A DNA stretch of 64,000 bases. Source: Oscillospiraceae bacterium. Its GTDB lineage: Bacteria; Bacillota; Clostridia; Oscillospirales; Ruminococcaceae. Shown here piece after piece: positions 42,827-52,036 of the stretch (position 1 is its first letter; each line of letters opens with the position of its first letter). The stretch lies in NCBI GenBank assembly GCA_009777725.1, contig WRLG01000008.1, positions 1 to 64,000 on the forward strand. Direction: 5' to 3'. The translations under genes and the position numbers were made by a program. The notes under the pieces were generated by a model. It searched no databases and was not told where the DNA came from. It saw only the letters and a program-made list of their open reading frames with translations.

Positions 42827-45109
42827 ATGCTCGGAAAAATTAGGGCAGTTGTCGGGGGTGCGTTCGCTCTGGTCATCGTTTTATCGCTATGGACGTTTAC
42901 GGCGAGTGCTCAGCCCAGATTAAGCAGGACAAGCGGAACTATCGTTGTCAATCAGGTAGCTTCCTTGTCGGTATCGGGAGCCGGTAATCAGACAATACGT
43001 TGGTCATCTGACAACACAAGCGTAGTGCAGGTAAATTCCCAAGGAAGGATTAAGGGATTTAAAGCGGGTACGGCAAACATTAGAGCAACTGTGGGGAGCA
43101 CGGTTCTGACATGCAGGATTACGGTGATTGACGGAAGAATAACTCCGGGTGTGACAAGGTTGAACATGGCAGTAGGGGAGACCCAAAGGGTTAATCTTAA
43201 CGTATTTCTTTCACCGCGAACAATAGCGGCGGTCAGCACAGACAGAGACGTTGCAACCATAAGCTGGGTAGGAGCTCAGTGGGACGGAAATAACATACCG
43301 ATTGCAATTAACGCAAGAGGAAACGGTACGGCAAAAATAAAGGTTTACGCCAGAAATCACCCCAACACGGTTTTTTGTGATATAGAGGTTAGGGTTGGGA
43401 CGGGGAACAGCAATGTTGTAATTGTTTCGCCGACGGACAACGTAAGCGTCCGCGCCGGGCAGACGGAAACGCTGCGGCTGAGCACCTCGCGGGCGAACGC
43501 GGTGAGTGTTTCTTCCCTTAATACAAGGGTCGCAACCGTGTCGCTGGGTACGTCCAGCGGGACAACTACCAATGTTAATGTCAGAGGAGTATCGGCGGGC
43601 ACTACAACGCTTCGCATAACGGACAGAAATAACTCCAGAAATATTACGGATGTCAGAATTACGGTAACTGCCGAGGAGGATGTTATCATTATCCCGCCGA
43701 CCGAGAGCGTAAGCGTAAGGGCGGGGCAGACGGAGACGCTGAGGCTGTATACCTCGCGGGCGAACGCCGTAAACATAAGCTCCTTGAACACGAATGTAGC
43801 AACGGTAACGCTCGGCACGTCAAGCGGCACGAATACGAATGTTAATATCAGAGGAGTAACTGCGGGGACTACTACGCTCCGCATAACGGACAAAAACAAT
43901 TCCAGAAATGTTACCGATGTCAGAGTTACGGTAACGGCGGACGATGTTATCATTATCCCGCCAACCGAGAGTGTCAGCGTAAGGGCGGGGCAGACGGAGA
44001 CGCTGAGGCTGTATACCTCGCGGGCGAACGCCGTAAACGTAAGCTCCTTGAATACAAATGTAGCAACGGTAACGCTTGGTACGTCCAGCGGCACGAATAC
44101 GAATGTTAATATCAGAGGAGTAACCGCGGGGACGACTACGCTTCGGATAACGGACAAGAGTAATTCCAGAAATGTTAAAGATGTTAGGATTACGGTAACC
44201 TCCGATGATGTAATCATTATTTCGCCGACCGAGAGCGTAAGCGTCAAAGCCGGGCAGACGGAAACGCTGAGGCTTTATACTTCAAGGGCAAATGCGGTAG
44301 ACGTAAGCTCTCAAAACACGAATATAGCAACGGTAACGCTCGGTACGTCCAGCGGTACGGTTACTAACGTAAACATAAGAGGCGTAGCGAAGGGGAACAC
44401 AACGCTTCGGATAACGGACAGGAGTAATTCCAGAAATGTTACAACTGTAAGGATTACCGTAACGGACAGCGATGTAGTCATTATATCTCCCTTAAGCGAG
44501 GTTAGGACTGAAACGGGTAAAACCGAAGTTCTGCGGATACATACTTCAAGGACAAATTCGGTAAACGTAAGCTCGTTTAACACCGGCATAGCAACTGTAT
44601 CGCTGGGCACTTCAAGCGGCACGATTACAAATATAAATGTCAGAGGAGTATCTGCCGGCACTACAACGCTCCGCATAACGGACAAGAACAATTCCGCGAA
44701 TTTTGTAGACGTAAGGGTTGTAGTAAGCACCTCGTACACGCTCTACGGACTGATGACGACTTCTCCGAGCGGCGTTCAGTCGGGTCATATTACCCTTTCA
44801 TGGACGGGGCTCAGCGGTGCTGCAAACTACATGGTCGTTCCGGCTGACATATGGGAGAATACTATCTTCGACAATGACAACGCGTTAAGGTACGATGCTT
44901 ATTACGATACGCTTTACAGCAGTAAGAAGCAAGGCACGAACGCAAGGGAGGTAACTGTTTCGGCTTCCACAGGGGCGAAGCCCAGAACCGCCTATATGTA
45001 TCTTTCAAATCAAAATTTAGTTGGCGATGCTAATTTGGCAAAGGTACTTGAAAATGCCGTTAAAGGCACAGGCAACAAAGTGTCTATGCCTGTGGCTGTG
45101 AACAACTGA
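42827..45109 (+). CDS. large secreted Big2-type repeat protein
   Basis: 760 residues with a signal peptide (about 1-30, cleavage near TASAQP). One Big2-like domain (30-105) and an intermediate domain are followed by five repeats of about 88 residues, each with ESVSVRAGQTETLRLYTSRANAV and ending in GTTTLRITD...VRITVT. A unique C-terminal domain of about 120 residues (LYGLMTTSPSGVQSGHITLSW) follows, without a sorting signal. Probably a surface or matrix protein. ATG after AAAGGAGG. The middle repeats are near identical at DNA level, so copy number may vary. Confidence 0.8.
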   Translation: MLGKIRAVVGGAFALVIVLSLWTFTASAQPRLSRTSGTIVVNQVASLSVSGAGNQTIRWSSDNTSVVQVNSQGRIKGFKAGTANIRATVGSTVLTCRITVIDGRITPGVTRLNMAVGETQRVNLNVFLSPRTIAAVSTDRDVATISWVGAQWDGNNIPIAINARGNGTAKIKVYARNHPNTVFCDIEVRVGTGNSNVVIVSPTDNVSVRAGQTETLRLSTSRANAVSVSSLNTRVATVSLGTSSGTTTNVNVRGVSAGTTTLRITDRNNSRNITDVRITVTAEEDVIIIPPTESVSVRAGQTETLRLYTSRANAVNISSLNTNVATVTLGTSSGTNTNVNIRGVTAGTTTLRITDKNNSRNVTDVRVTVTADDVIIIPPTESVSVRAGQTETLRLYTSRANAVNVSSLNTNVATVTLGTSSGTNTNVNIRGVTAGTTTLRITDKSNSRNVKDVRITVTSDDVIIISPTESVSVKAGQTETLRLYTSRANAVDVSSQNTNIATVTLGTSSGTVTNVNIRGVAKGNTTLRITDRSNSRNVTTVRITVTDSDVVIISPLSEVRTETGKTEVLRIHTSRTNSVNVSSFNTGIATVSLGTSSGTITNINVRGVSAGTTTLRITDKNNSANFVDVRVVVSTSYTLYGLMTTSPSGVQSGHITLSWTGLSGAANYMVVPADIWENTIFDNDNALRYDAYYDTLYSSKKQGTNAREVTVSASTGAKPRTAYMYLSNQNLVGDANLAKVLENAVKGTGNKVSMPVAVNN
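43430..44735. repeat. five tandem coding repeats, about 264 bp each
   Basis: Units start near 43430, 43692, 43960, 44220 and 44485. Units 2 and 3 are almost identical over long stretches; unit 5 is most diverged. The long reverse-strand open frame across them is a shadow of the repeat composition. Confidence 0.85.
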
Positions 45110-45125
45110 GTATCAGCTCATCTGA

Positions 45126-45166
45126 ATAATTAAGCCGCCTGTCAGCAAACAGGCGGCTTAATTCAT
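45126..45166. terminator. convergent terminator hairpin
   Basis: 15-bp perfect stem AATTAAGCCGCCTGT / ACAGGCGGCTTAATT with a 6-base loop between two converging genes; its right arm touches the stop codon of the minus-strand permease gene. The flanking T tracts are short. Confidence 0.65.
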
Positions 45167-46236
45167 ACTATATCACAACTTTTATACTTCTTAAAAACAT
45201 AAACCAAAAACGGAATTGCGGAAGTAAAAATCAGAATACAGAAATAAATTTCAATATAGGGAATTCTTATTTTTTGATAAAGTAAGTTGAAAGCACTAAA
45301 GCTGAAAGTTTCGGAAAGCGCAAGCTGTGTAAAGAAAGCAAAAGCAGATGTGAAGATAATGCCCGTAAGCAATAAGCCGATATAGTTATCACTTGCTTTT
45401 GAAATCAGGAATACCAAAAAGGCAAAGCCGACAGTCAGCAAAAATGTTAAAGCGGTTACGCAAATCAAATACTGAGCAATTGTCCCTTTGAACCAAATAT
45501 TCCCTCCTAATCCGCCCGAAACCAGCAGGTTGTCCAAGAACGGAGTCAGATTAAAAAAACCAAACATATAAACCCCGGCGGCGGTGAGGTGAGTGACGGT
45601 TACGAGAAATGCCGTTATCAATATTGCCGACAGCTGACTTTGCAAGGTCTTTCTTCCGCGCTTTGAATGGTATTGAATAAAGGTAGCTTTTGTCAGATTA
45701 TCCCGCGTTAATAAGGGCGCGCAAAGGATGAATATTGTTATGATACTCATCAATGCGGCAAGGGAAACCAAAGAGGGAATCAAAACATGAAACTCCAGAG
45801 ATAAATCAAAGGGTGTTTCATTGAGAACCTCATAGAATCTCTCTGCTTCTTTTTCGTTATATCCGGCTTGCATGACATACACGCCGCTGTCCAAACTTGT
45901 TTTTGTTTGTTTGTGTAGACTCATAGATACTTCGGTGCTGTTTTCCATGGAGTTAATGAATGTTCCGTAGCGGTAATAGGTCTTTAAATCATAGTTTTTT
46001 AATATGAAATCCGTACCCTCTGTCATGTTGAGGCTCTCCGCTTCAAGCCGTTTTTCCGGCGTTATTTCAGTGCCGTAAAGCTTTGTGAATTCTGCGGCGG
46101 CTTCTATGTAATCAAGAGAAGATTCGTAAGCTGTATAAAGGGTATGATAGCTCCAGAGTTGAACCGCCGTAATAAGTGCAAATATAACGGTGGGAATAGG
46201 GCGGAATATCTTTTTAAGCTCGGCTCTTATTACCAT
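45163..46236 (-). CDS. ABC-2-type permease-like membrane protein
   Basis: 357 residues. One N-terminal transmembrane helix, a large extracytoplasmic loop (about 40-150), then five helices, a layout common to ABC-2 permeases of export or antimicrobial-resistance systems. Last gene of an ECF sigma/ABC operon; it overlaps the previous permease gene by one base. Substrate unknown. Confidence 0.75.
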   Translation of the reverse strand: MVIRAELKKIFRPIPTVIFALITAVQLWSYHTLYTAYESSLDYIEAAAEFTKLYGTEITPEKRLEAESLNMTEGTDFILKNYDLKTYYRYGTFINSMENSTEVSMSLHKQTKTSLDSGVYVMQAGYNEKEAERFYEVLNETPFDLSLEFHVLIPSLVSLAALMSIITIFILCAPLLTRDNLTKATFIQYHSKRGRKTLQSQLSAILITAFLVTVTHLTAAGVYMFGFFNLTPFLDNLLVSGGLGGNIWFKGTIAQYLICVTALTFLLTVGFAFLVFLISKASDNYIGLLLTGIIFTSAFAFFTQLALSETFSFSAFNLLYQKIRIPYIEIYFCILIFTSAIPFLVYVFKKYKSCDIV

Positions 46237-47054
46237 TATATCAAATCCTTTCCGCTGTATACTTTTAAGCCCGTTAATACGAATGCAAGCCCTAATAATA
46301 AGTAAAATGCGGTGATAACCGTTTCAAACCCGGGCATGGGCAGAGCCAATCCGCCGCTTGAAAACCATATTGTATTTTCTGTAATTAATCCGAGCGGAGT
46401 AGTTTTTACTATTTTATAAAAGAGCCAATTAACAGGCAACGCCGCTATCAAAAATAAATTTGAAACAACCATCCCGGCAACCAATCCGAATGCTATATAT
46501 GAGTTTCTGATAAATAGTGCAATGGGTGTTGAAAGTGCAATAAAAATCATATTCAATATATAGGATATTGCCAGTCCGCCTATGAAAAATTGCCTTAGGG
46601 TTATGTTTTCCCAAACTACGATTCCAAACGCTTCAGCATTACCGTTGAGTAAAGACAGCTCTTGTTCCCAAACGCCGGAAAGGTCGTGTATTGAAAACAG
46701 GATTATGTAGCTGAAAAAATATATAACCGCAAAAGCAATGCTTCCCGCAAGGAACGCCGCCGAAAGCTTTAACTTTATCAGCCGTCTCCCCGTTTTAGAT
46801 GAGAATAACACCGCCGCTGTCCCCGATGTGTTTTCACAGCCTGTAATAAACAGCAAAATCAACAGATTGAGGGCGGTGCACTCAAAAAACAGCAACATGC
46901 CGAAACTTCCGAAAAGCTCACCGTAAAGCTCCGCCCATCCGATACTGCTCAGAATATTCACCGCTTTGAGCGCGTTAAAGGCAATTGTCACCGCTATGAA
47001 TACCCAAACCAACGTAAGCCCGGAAAGCTTTTTCATTTCATATTTGAATATCAT
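46236..47054 (-). CDS. ABC-2-type permease
   Basis: 272 residues with about six transmembrane helices and no large soluble domain (YEMKKLSGLTLVWVFIAVTI at the start). It overlaps the ATPase gene by four bases (ATGA), so the products should be made in step. Second permease of the exporter. Confidence 0.78.
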   Translation of the reverse strand: MIFKYEMKKLSGLTLVWVFIAVTIAFNALKAVNILSSIGWAELYGELFGSFGMLLFFECTALNLLILLFITGCENTSGTAAVLFSSKTGRRLIKLKLSAAFLAGSIAFAVIYFFSYIILFSIHDLSGVWEQELSLLNGNAEAFGIVVWENITLRQFFIGGLAISYILNMIFIALSTPIALFIRNSYIAFGLVAGMVVSNLFLIAALPVNWLFYKIVKTTPLGLITENTIWFSSGGLALPMPGFETVITAFYLLLGLAFVLTGLKVYSGKDLI

Positions 47055-47764
47055 TGCGATTCCTCCCCGTGAACAATCATAAATGCGTCTTCAAGGTTAG
47101 CCGCCCCCAATTCCGCGCATATCTCATCGGGGGATTTGGAATAAAGCAGCTTATGGTCCTTGAACATAACGACATTTTTGGCAATGCTCTCAATATCGGA
47201 TACAATATGTGTTGACAAAATAACGATTCTGTCATGGGACAGGCTTTCGATTAGCTTGCGGAAACGCACCCTCTCTTTCGGGTCAAGCCCTGCCGTCGGT
47301 TCATCGAGTATTAAGATTTTGGGGTCGTTTAATAACGCCTGCGCTATGCCGACCCGCTGAATCATGCCGCCTGAAAATTTCTTCATTTTTTTATGCTTAA
47401 CGTCTGATAAGGATACGGCTTCAAGCAGCTCTTCAATACGCTTTTTCGGGTTTTTAATATCTTTAAGAGCCGACAAGTATTCAAGATATTGAACGGGCGA
47501 ATAGCTTTTGTAATAACCGAAATCCTGCGGCAAAAAGCCGAGTATTTCCCTGTATTTTTCATCAAGCGCGGTTATCTCCGTCCCGTTGTAAAGCACCTCT
47601 CCTTTTGTAGGAAAGATAAGCGTGGCAAGCATTTTCATAAGGGTTGTTTTTCCCGCCCCGTTCGGCGAGAGCAAGCCGTAAACTCCGCTTATAAATTCGA
47701 GATTAATATCCTCCAAAGCAGTAAAATTGCCGAATTTTTTTGTCACATTTTTAACTGTAAGCAT
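47051..47764 (-). CDS. ABC transporter ATP-binding protein
   Basis: 237 residues. Walker A in LLSPNGAGKTTLMKML (Ser where Gly is more usual before PNGAGKT), signature FSGGMIQRVGIAQAL, Walker B ILILDEPTAGLDP, and the switch His in STHIV. Drives the two permeases downstream. Overlaps the preceding membrane gene by 14 bases. Confidence 0.92.
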   Translation of the reverse strand: MLTVKNVTKKFGNFTALEDINLEFISGVYGLLSPNGAGKTTLMKMLATLIFPTKGEVLYNGTEITALDEKYREILGFLPQDFGYYKSYSPVQYLEYLSALKDIKNPKKRIEELLEAVSLSDVKHKKMKKFSGGMIQRVGIAQALLNDPKILILDEPTAGLDPKERVRFRKLIESLSHDRIVILSTHIVSDIESIAKNVVMFKDHKLLYSKSPDEICAELGAANLEDAFMIVHGEESQ

Positions 47765-48512
47765 ATTCTTTTCCTCCTTTTTTTACAAATATATCAAGCA
47801 AGATGATGTAGATAACCGCCGATATTATCATGCACAATGCAAATGTTAATATGGAAAGATTCATTAAAAACTCCTCCGTCTTGATTCTTATAGCCGACAT
47901 AAGAACCCCTAACGCAAGAAACCATATTACAGGTAATATTATACTCGGTTTAAACGCCGATTTAAAGAGAATCATTGCCGTAAACGCCGAATAGATAAAA
48001 AGCGAGCTCATTGAAACAAGCAACAATTTCAGAAATTCAAGCTCGTCACTCGCTATACTTAAAATCGCCGCCGATGGGATAACAAGCAGCATATTTACCA
48101 AGCTGAACAATGCCATTCTGAGAGCCGTCAAATGTGCGGCTGTATATTTGCAAGCCCGAAGCAGTTCCGTAACTCCTGCCATATCCTCCTTCCAAGCGGC
48201 TAAAATATTAGCGGCAAGGTAGAAGAGCGGCGTTACCGTAAATAGTGTGAAATAAGGGCATTTCACCTGTATTGAGTTGCTTTTGAACAACCCCGCCCAC
48301 ACAAAAAATCCGATTATCGAAAGTAAGAGTGCTACTAAAGCGCAGTCCTCAACTCCGCTGAAAATATTCTTAACTCCTAAATTTTCGGTAAGCTTAGTGA
48401 TAACCGAAATAAGTGATTTTCGCGGCGGCAGTCCGTTATTGATTATTAATTCAACCGAGTGAGCTTTTTCATTTTCACTCGGCATGGGTATATTATTCAC
48501 CTTTGTATTCAC
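47751..48512 (-). CDS. membrane protein of the ECF sigma/ABC operon (anti-sigma or transporter part)
   Basis: 253 residues from GTG at 48512, chosen because AAGGAG is 7 bases upstream (a TTG at 48518 would be too close). About 55 cytoplasmic residues precede six hydrophobic segments. A membrane protein with a cytoplasmic N-terminus right after an ECF sigma gene is where an anti-sigma factor is expected, but no zinc-anti-sigma motif (HxxxCxxC) is seen. It could instead be a third transporter subunit. Confidence 0.6.
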   Translation of the reverse strand: MNTKVNNIPMPSENEKAHSVELIINNGLPPRKSLISVITKLTENLGVKNIFSGVEDCALVALLLSIIGFFVWAGLFKSNSIQVKCPYFTLFTVTPLFYLAANILAAWKEDMAGVTELLRACKYTAAHLTALRMALFSLVNMLLVIPSAAILSIASDELEFLKLLLVSMSSLFIYSAFTAMILFKSAFKPSIILPVIWFLALGVLMSAIRIKTEEFLMNLSILTFALCMIISAVIYIILLDIFVKKGGKEYAYS

Positions 48513-49086
48513 CTTCAAACTCCTTTCTAAGTTCGCCTAAAAGCCTGTAATACATGGTTTTTACGGTATTTTCGGGCATAGACAGCAGACCTGCTATTTG
48601 AGCAAAGGTATATCCGGCATACACCTTTAATCTGAAAATCTCTTGCTTTTCATAAGAAAGCCGGCTTATATGAGCCTCTATTTTTGAAGCAAGTATCTTA
48701 TTCTCTGCAATTGCCGGATAATCCAATTCAACAGGGATTTCAGCATCATCAAGGGAAACGGTAAGATTTCTATAGCTCCTTTTATAATCAATCAGTTTAT
48801 TTGTTGCAATTTTATAAAGCCATGTCCTAAACCCTGCTTTTTTTGGGTCATACTGATTGATGGAGAGCAATGCGGCTATGAAAATATCCTGCGTTAAGTC
48901 AAGAGCAATGTCCTTTCCGAATGTTTGTTTATAAGCATATCTGTAGATTTCATCATAATAAGAGGATACGAGAAGATTAGCGGCTTCCTTACCGCTTTTG
49001 CGATTATGCCGCTTTTGAATCTGCTTTATCCATTGCTTTTCAAGCGGCTCAGGTTGCCGCTCCCGCTCACTCTGCTTATCCGCCAA
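48493..49086 (-). CDS. ECF-type RNA polymerase sigma factor
   Basis: 197 residues. Region 2 (YYDEIYRYAYKQTFGKDIALDLTQDIFIAAL, FRTWLYKIATNKLIDYKR) and region 4 (LSYEKQEIFRLKVYAGYTFAQIAGLLSMPENTVKTMYYRLL) are clear and linked by a short spacer. TTG at 49086 is the only reasonable start. It heads an operon for an ABC exporter, suggesting response to envelope stress or an antimicrobial. A matching ECF promoter lies just upstream. Confidence 0.88.
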   Translation of the reverse strand: MADKQSERERQPEPLEKQWIKQIQKRHNRKSGKEAANLLVSSYYDEIYRYAYKQTFGKDIALDLTQDIFIAALLSINQYDPKKAGFRTWLYKIATNKLIDYKRSYRNLTVSLDDAEIPVELDYPAIAENKILASKIEAHISRLSYEKQEIFRLKVYAGYTFAQIAGLLSMPENTVKTMYYRLLGELRKEFEGEYKGE

Positions 49087-49116
49087 TTAATCCACCGCCT
49101 TGCCCTCTCATTTATA

Positions 49117-49145
49117 TATACGGATTGCACGCGAGTATAGTTTCA
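49117..49145 (-). promoter_or_regulatory. ECF sigma promoter (sigma-W-like), probably autoregulatory
   Basis: Minus-strand TGAAAC (forward 49140-49145), 17-base spacer, CGTATA (forward 49117-49122). This is close to the B. subtilis sigma-W type consensus and lies about 30 bases before the sigma gene. A sigma-A-like TATAAT is also seen further upstream (forward about 49157-49162) with a weaker -35. Confidence 0.6.
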
Positions 49146-49213
49146 AGCTTTTTAAAATTATACCATAGTTTATGGTTGAAAATCAAGCGGGTGGTTTTGG
49201 TGAAATGATGATG

Positions 49214-49252
49214 TACAAAAAAAACAACGCGCAACTGCACGCTGTTTTTTTT
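49214..49252 (-). terminator. terminator of the hprK-murB-rlmH group
   Basis: On the minus strand ACAGCGTGC / GCGCGTTGT (two G-T pairs, 4-base loop) followed by TTTTTTTT. Confidence 0.75.
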
Positions 49253-49273
49253 TTATGCGCCGAGCACTCGGCT

Positions 49274-49756
49274 TTATTTATGATATTTCCCCCCGCCCAA
49301 AATCTGAAAAGCCCTGTATAACTGCTCTAAAATCATAACTCTGACCATTTGGTGCGGAAATGTCATCTTTGAAGCGGACAGCTTAAAATCAGCCGCCGCC
49401 TTTATTTCCGGGGCAATCCCATAGGAAGAGCCTATTATAATGTTCAGCGTACTTTTGCCGTTTACGCCGCAGATAGCAATCTTTTCAGAAAACTCCTCGG
49501 ACGATAACTGCACCCCCTCTATGCAAAGCGCGATATTAAAGCAATCCTTTCCTAATAAATGCCTGCCCATCTCGCGCCCTTCCGCAGATAAAGCCGCACT
49601 TACTTCCTTTTCGGACGGGCTTTGTGAAAGCTTCGTTTCGTTAATCTCAATCACGCCGCTTCTGCAATAAGCTTGAAGCCGCTTGAGATATTCGCCGCAC
49701 GCCATGCGGAAGTACTCCTCTTTAAGCTTACCGACAGCTATCATATTCACGTTCAC
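49274..49756 (-). CDS. rlmH: 23S rRNA pseudouridine-1915 N3-methyltransferase RlmH
   Basis: 160 residues with the SPOUT family features: GKLKEEYFRMACGEYLKRL, FNIALCIEGVQLSSEEF, FIIGSSYG-like INIIIGSSYGI region and the C-terminal MTFPHQMVRVMILEQLYRAFQI. It methylates the pseudouridine of helix 69. GTG at 49756 overlaps the murB stop by 4 bases. Confidence 0.94.
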   Translation of the reverse strand: MNVNMIAVGKLKEEYFRMACGEYLKRLQAYCRSGVIEINETKLSQSPSEKEVSAALSAEGREMGRHLLGKDCFNIALCIEGVQLSSEEFSEKIAICGVNGKSTLNIIIGSSYGIAPEIKAAADFKLSASKMTFPHQMVRVMILEQLYRAFQILGGGKYHK

Positions 49757-50757
49757 GCGCCATGCTCCTTAAAGGCAATATACTCCCTGTCCGATAAAAT
49801 TTCCGGCTCACATTCAAGCATAATCCCTGTCTTTTCAAAAACCGCTTCTTTAACTTTTTCAATCAAAGCCATTAAATCATTAAATGAAGCCCCGTTCTTA
49901 TTAATGATAAACCCCGAATGTTTTTGGCTGACCTCCGCGCCGCCTACAGATAAGCCTTTAAGACCGCATTGCTCTATCAGCAATGCGGCGTAACTTCCTT
50001 CCGGGCGTTTGAAAGTACTGCCCGCGCTGGGGTATTCGAGGGGCTGTTTGCCGCGGCGTTTTTCAATTATTTCGTCCATTTTTGCTTTTATTTCATAATA
50101 AACGCCCTTTTCCGCTTTGAATACGGCGGCTTGAATAACATGATGATTCCGCATAAACACACTGCTTCGATAAGATAATTCCAAATCGTTTGCCGGGCGT
50201 GATTTTACAGAGTCAGCCGCCCCGTTTACATAAAAATGAGTGTTGCCTTCTTCGTCAATGGCTTGGGCGGTTAGTATAACATCTTTTATTTCACCGCCGT
50301 AAGCACCGGCGTTCATATAAACCGCACCGCCGACAGTTCCGGGTATGCCGTATAAAAATTCAAACCCCGTCATTTGATTATCTAAAGCAAATCTGCTGAG
50401 CTTTGAAAGAGGCGTTCCCGCTTCACAGGTGATTAATGCGGTTTTGCAATCGCATACGATTTCATCAAGGTTTGTTGAATGAATCCAAACACCTGAAAAA
50501 TCTTCGCCGAATAAAAACACAACCCCGCGCAAACCTAAATCGTCAACGATTAGGTTTGAGCCGTTACCGAATATATAGTACGGAATTTTAAATTTATGAG
50601 CGAAAGGAATAAGCGTTTCAGCCGCTTTCTGTCCGTTAATTTTTATGAGCAGGTCACAGCTCCCGCCTATTTTAAAAGTCGTGTAATCTTTAAGCGATGC
50701 CTTATGTATAACTGTACAGCCGAGCTCCTCAGCCTTTTTCGCGATTTCCGAAATCAT
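49753..50757 (-). CDS. murB: UDP-N-acetylenolpyruvoylglucosamine reductase
   Basis: 334 residues. FAD-binding segments FGNGSNLIVDD and YGIPGTVGGAVYMNAGAYGGE, active-site Ser in YPSAGSTFKRPEG, and SQKHSGFIIN. It completes UDP-MurNAc synthesis. ATG at 50757 is used; a GTG at 50772 lies too close to AAGGAG. Lies between hprK and rlmH. Confidence 0.95.
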   Translation of the reverse strand: MISEIAKKAEELGCTVIHKASLKDYTTFKIGGSCDLLIKINGQKAAETLIPFAHKFKIPYYIFGNGSNLIVDDLGLRGVVFLFGEDFSGVWIHSTNLDEIVCDCKTALITCEAGTPLSKLSRFALDNQMTGFEFLYGIPGTVGGAVYMNAGAYGGEIKDVILTAQAIDEEGNTHFYVNGAADSVKSRPANDLELSYRSSVFMRNHHVIQAAVFKAEKGVYYEIKAKMDEIIEKRRGKQPLEYPSAGSTFKRPEGSYAALLIEQCGLKGLSVGGAEVSQKHSGFIINKNGASFNDLMALIEKVKEAVFEKTGIMLECEPEILSDREYIAFKEHGA

Positions 50758-50847
50758 ACGAAAGCGATACACTCCTTTCCAAGATAAATGATACGTTAAA
50801 GTTTATGCGGTTATAAACGTAATAATTGTTAACTGTTTGTTAACAGA

Positions 50848-51810
50848 TTAATAAAGGTCCCACCTTTTGACAACCTCTTTTTTATCCATTTCCATGCCGA
50901 GATTGTCAAGCAGTTCCTGAGCCGCATTGTAGCCCATCTTTTTATGACGGTTATTCATGGCGGCTACCTCTAAAATGACGGCTAAATTACGCCCCGGCTT
51001 TACGGGGATGGTAAGGCAGGGGACTTTAACGCCCAGAATTGAAGTAAGCTCGCTGTCAACCCCCATTCTGTCATAGACCTTTTCATTATCCCACGGTTCA
51101 AGCTCAATGATAATATCAATCTTTTCTGTCAGCTTAATCGCGCCCATACCGAATAAACGGCGGGCGTTTACAATTCCTATGCCGCGAAGCTCCAGAAAGT
51201 GGCGGATATTTTCGGGTGAAGAGCCTACAAGGCTGATGCTTGACACCTTGCGTATTTCCACAGCATCGTCCGCTACAAGCCTGTGCCCGCGCTTAATCAG
51301 CTCAACAGCGGTTTCGCTCTTGCCTACGCCGCTTTCTCCCATGATAAGCATACCCTCGCCGTAAACCTCAACAAGCACGCCGTGACGTGTGATGCGCGGC
51401 GCAAGGTGAAGATTCAAAAAGGCTATAAGCGAAGCCATGAAGCCGGAGGTGCCGTCCTTGCTTCTAAGTATCGGGATTTCGTATTTTTGCGCCAGCTCCG
51501 TCATTTCCGGGAAAAACGGCAGCTCTCTTGTGATAATAAGCGCGGGAATCCTTTGCTTAAAAAGCATTTCAATCCGCTCATAGCGGGTTTTTTCCTCAAT
51601 TGTAGCCAGATAGGCAAATTCCATCTTGCCTACAATCTGAATCCTGTCGTTTGTGAAATACTCGTAAAAGCCCATAAATTGCAGACCGGGGCGGTTTATG
51701 TCGGTTTCGTCGATGATGATGCTTTCGGCTTCCTCCGGGAGGTAAACAGCCTCCAGCTGAAAGTGGTCTATTATTATTTTCAATGACACGGTGAATTTCT
51801 TATCAGACAT
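50848..51810 (-). CDS. hprK: HPr kinase/phosphorylase
   Basis: 320 residues. N-terminal regulatory domain, P-loop GESGVGKSE (about 155), and the family signature FLELRGIGIVNARRLFG; C-terminal helices end in KKEVVKRWDLY. It phosphorylates HPr at Ser46 and is the main sensor of carbon state in low-GC Gram-positives. ATG 51810 preferred to 51822, which is only 1-2 bases from the GGAG. Separated from murB by 90 bases holding a short TTGTTAACTG...TTAACAG palindrome. Confidence 0.95.
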   Translation of the reverse strand: MSDKKFTVSLKIIIDHFQLEAVYLPEEAESIIIDETDINRPGLQFMGFYEYFTNDRIQIVGKMEFAYLATIEEKTRYERIEMLFKQRIPALIITRELPFFPEMTELAQKYEIPILRSKDGTSGFMASLIAFLNLHLAPRITRHGVLVEVYGEGMLIMGESGVGKSETAVELIKRGHRLVADDAVEIRKVSSISLVGSSPENIRHFLELRGIGIVNARRLFGMGAIKLTEKIDIIIELEPWDNEKVYDRMGVDSELTSILGVKVPCLTIPVKPGRNLAVILEVAAMNNRHKKMGYNAAQELLDNLGMEMDKKEVVKRWDLY

Positions 51811-51909
51811 AATTGCGCCCATGCTCCATTCTTATAACAGATTAAAAATTGCACGGGCTCGTCCCCCTTTCTTATGTACACCAGTACCCATTAAATAGTA
51901 TATATATTA

Positions 51910-51937
51910 ATTATACTATATTTTAAAAAAAATACAA
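51910..51937 (-). promoter_or_regulatory. probable promoter of hprK
   Basis: Minus-strand TTGTAT (forward 51932-51937), 16-base spacer, TATAAT (forward 51910-51915), in an AT-rich tract about 100 bases before hprK. Confidence 0.5.
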
Positions 51938-51975
51938 GGGTTTATTTAAAAATATCACGATTTTTGTGTAAATTA

Positions 51976-52017
51976 AAAAAACAGCGGAATTCTAAAATCA
52001 GAATCCCGCTGTTTTTC
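51976..52017. terminator. terminator of the zinc-ribbon gene
   Basis: Near-perfect stem AACAGCGGAATTCT / AGAATCCCGCTGTT with a 6-base loop; A run on one side and T run on the other, so it can act both ways. Confidence 0.8.
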
Positions 52018-52036
52018 GTTTCAAAAAAATTGTAGC

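Noticed and set aside
43357..44247. Long reverse-strand open frame of 296 codons
   Set aside because: It lies wholly inside the tandem repeats of the secreted protein gene and is low-complexity; a composition shadow.
49753..50772. murB start at GTG 50772
   Set aside because: It would leave no space after AAGGAG; the ATG at 50757 is better although the spacing there is long.
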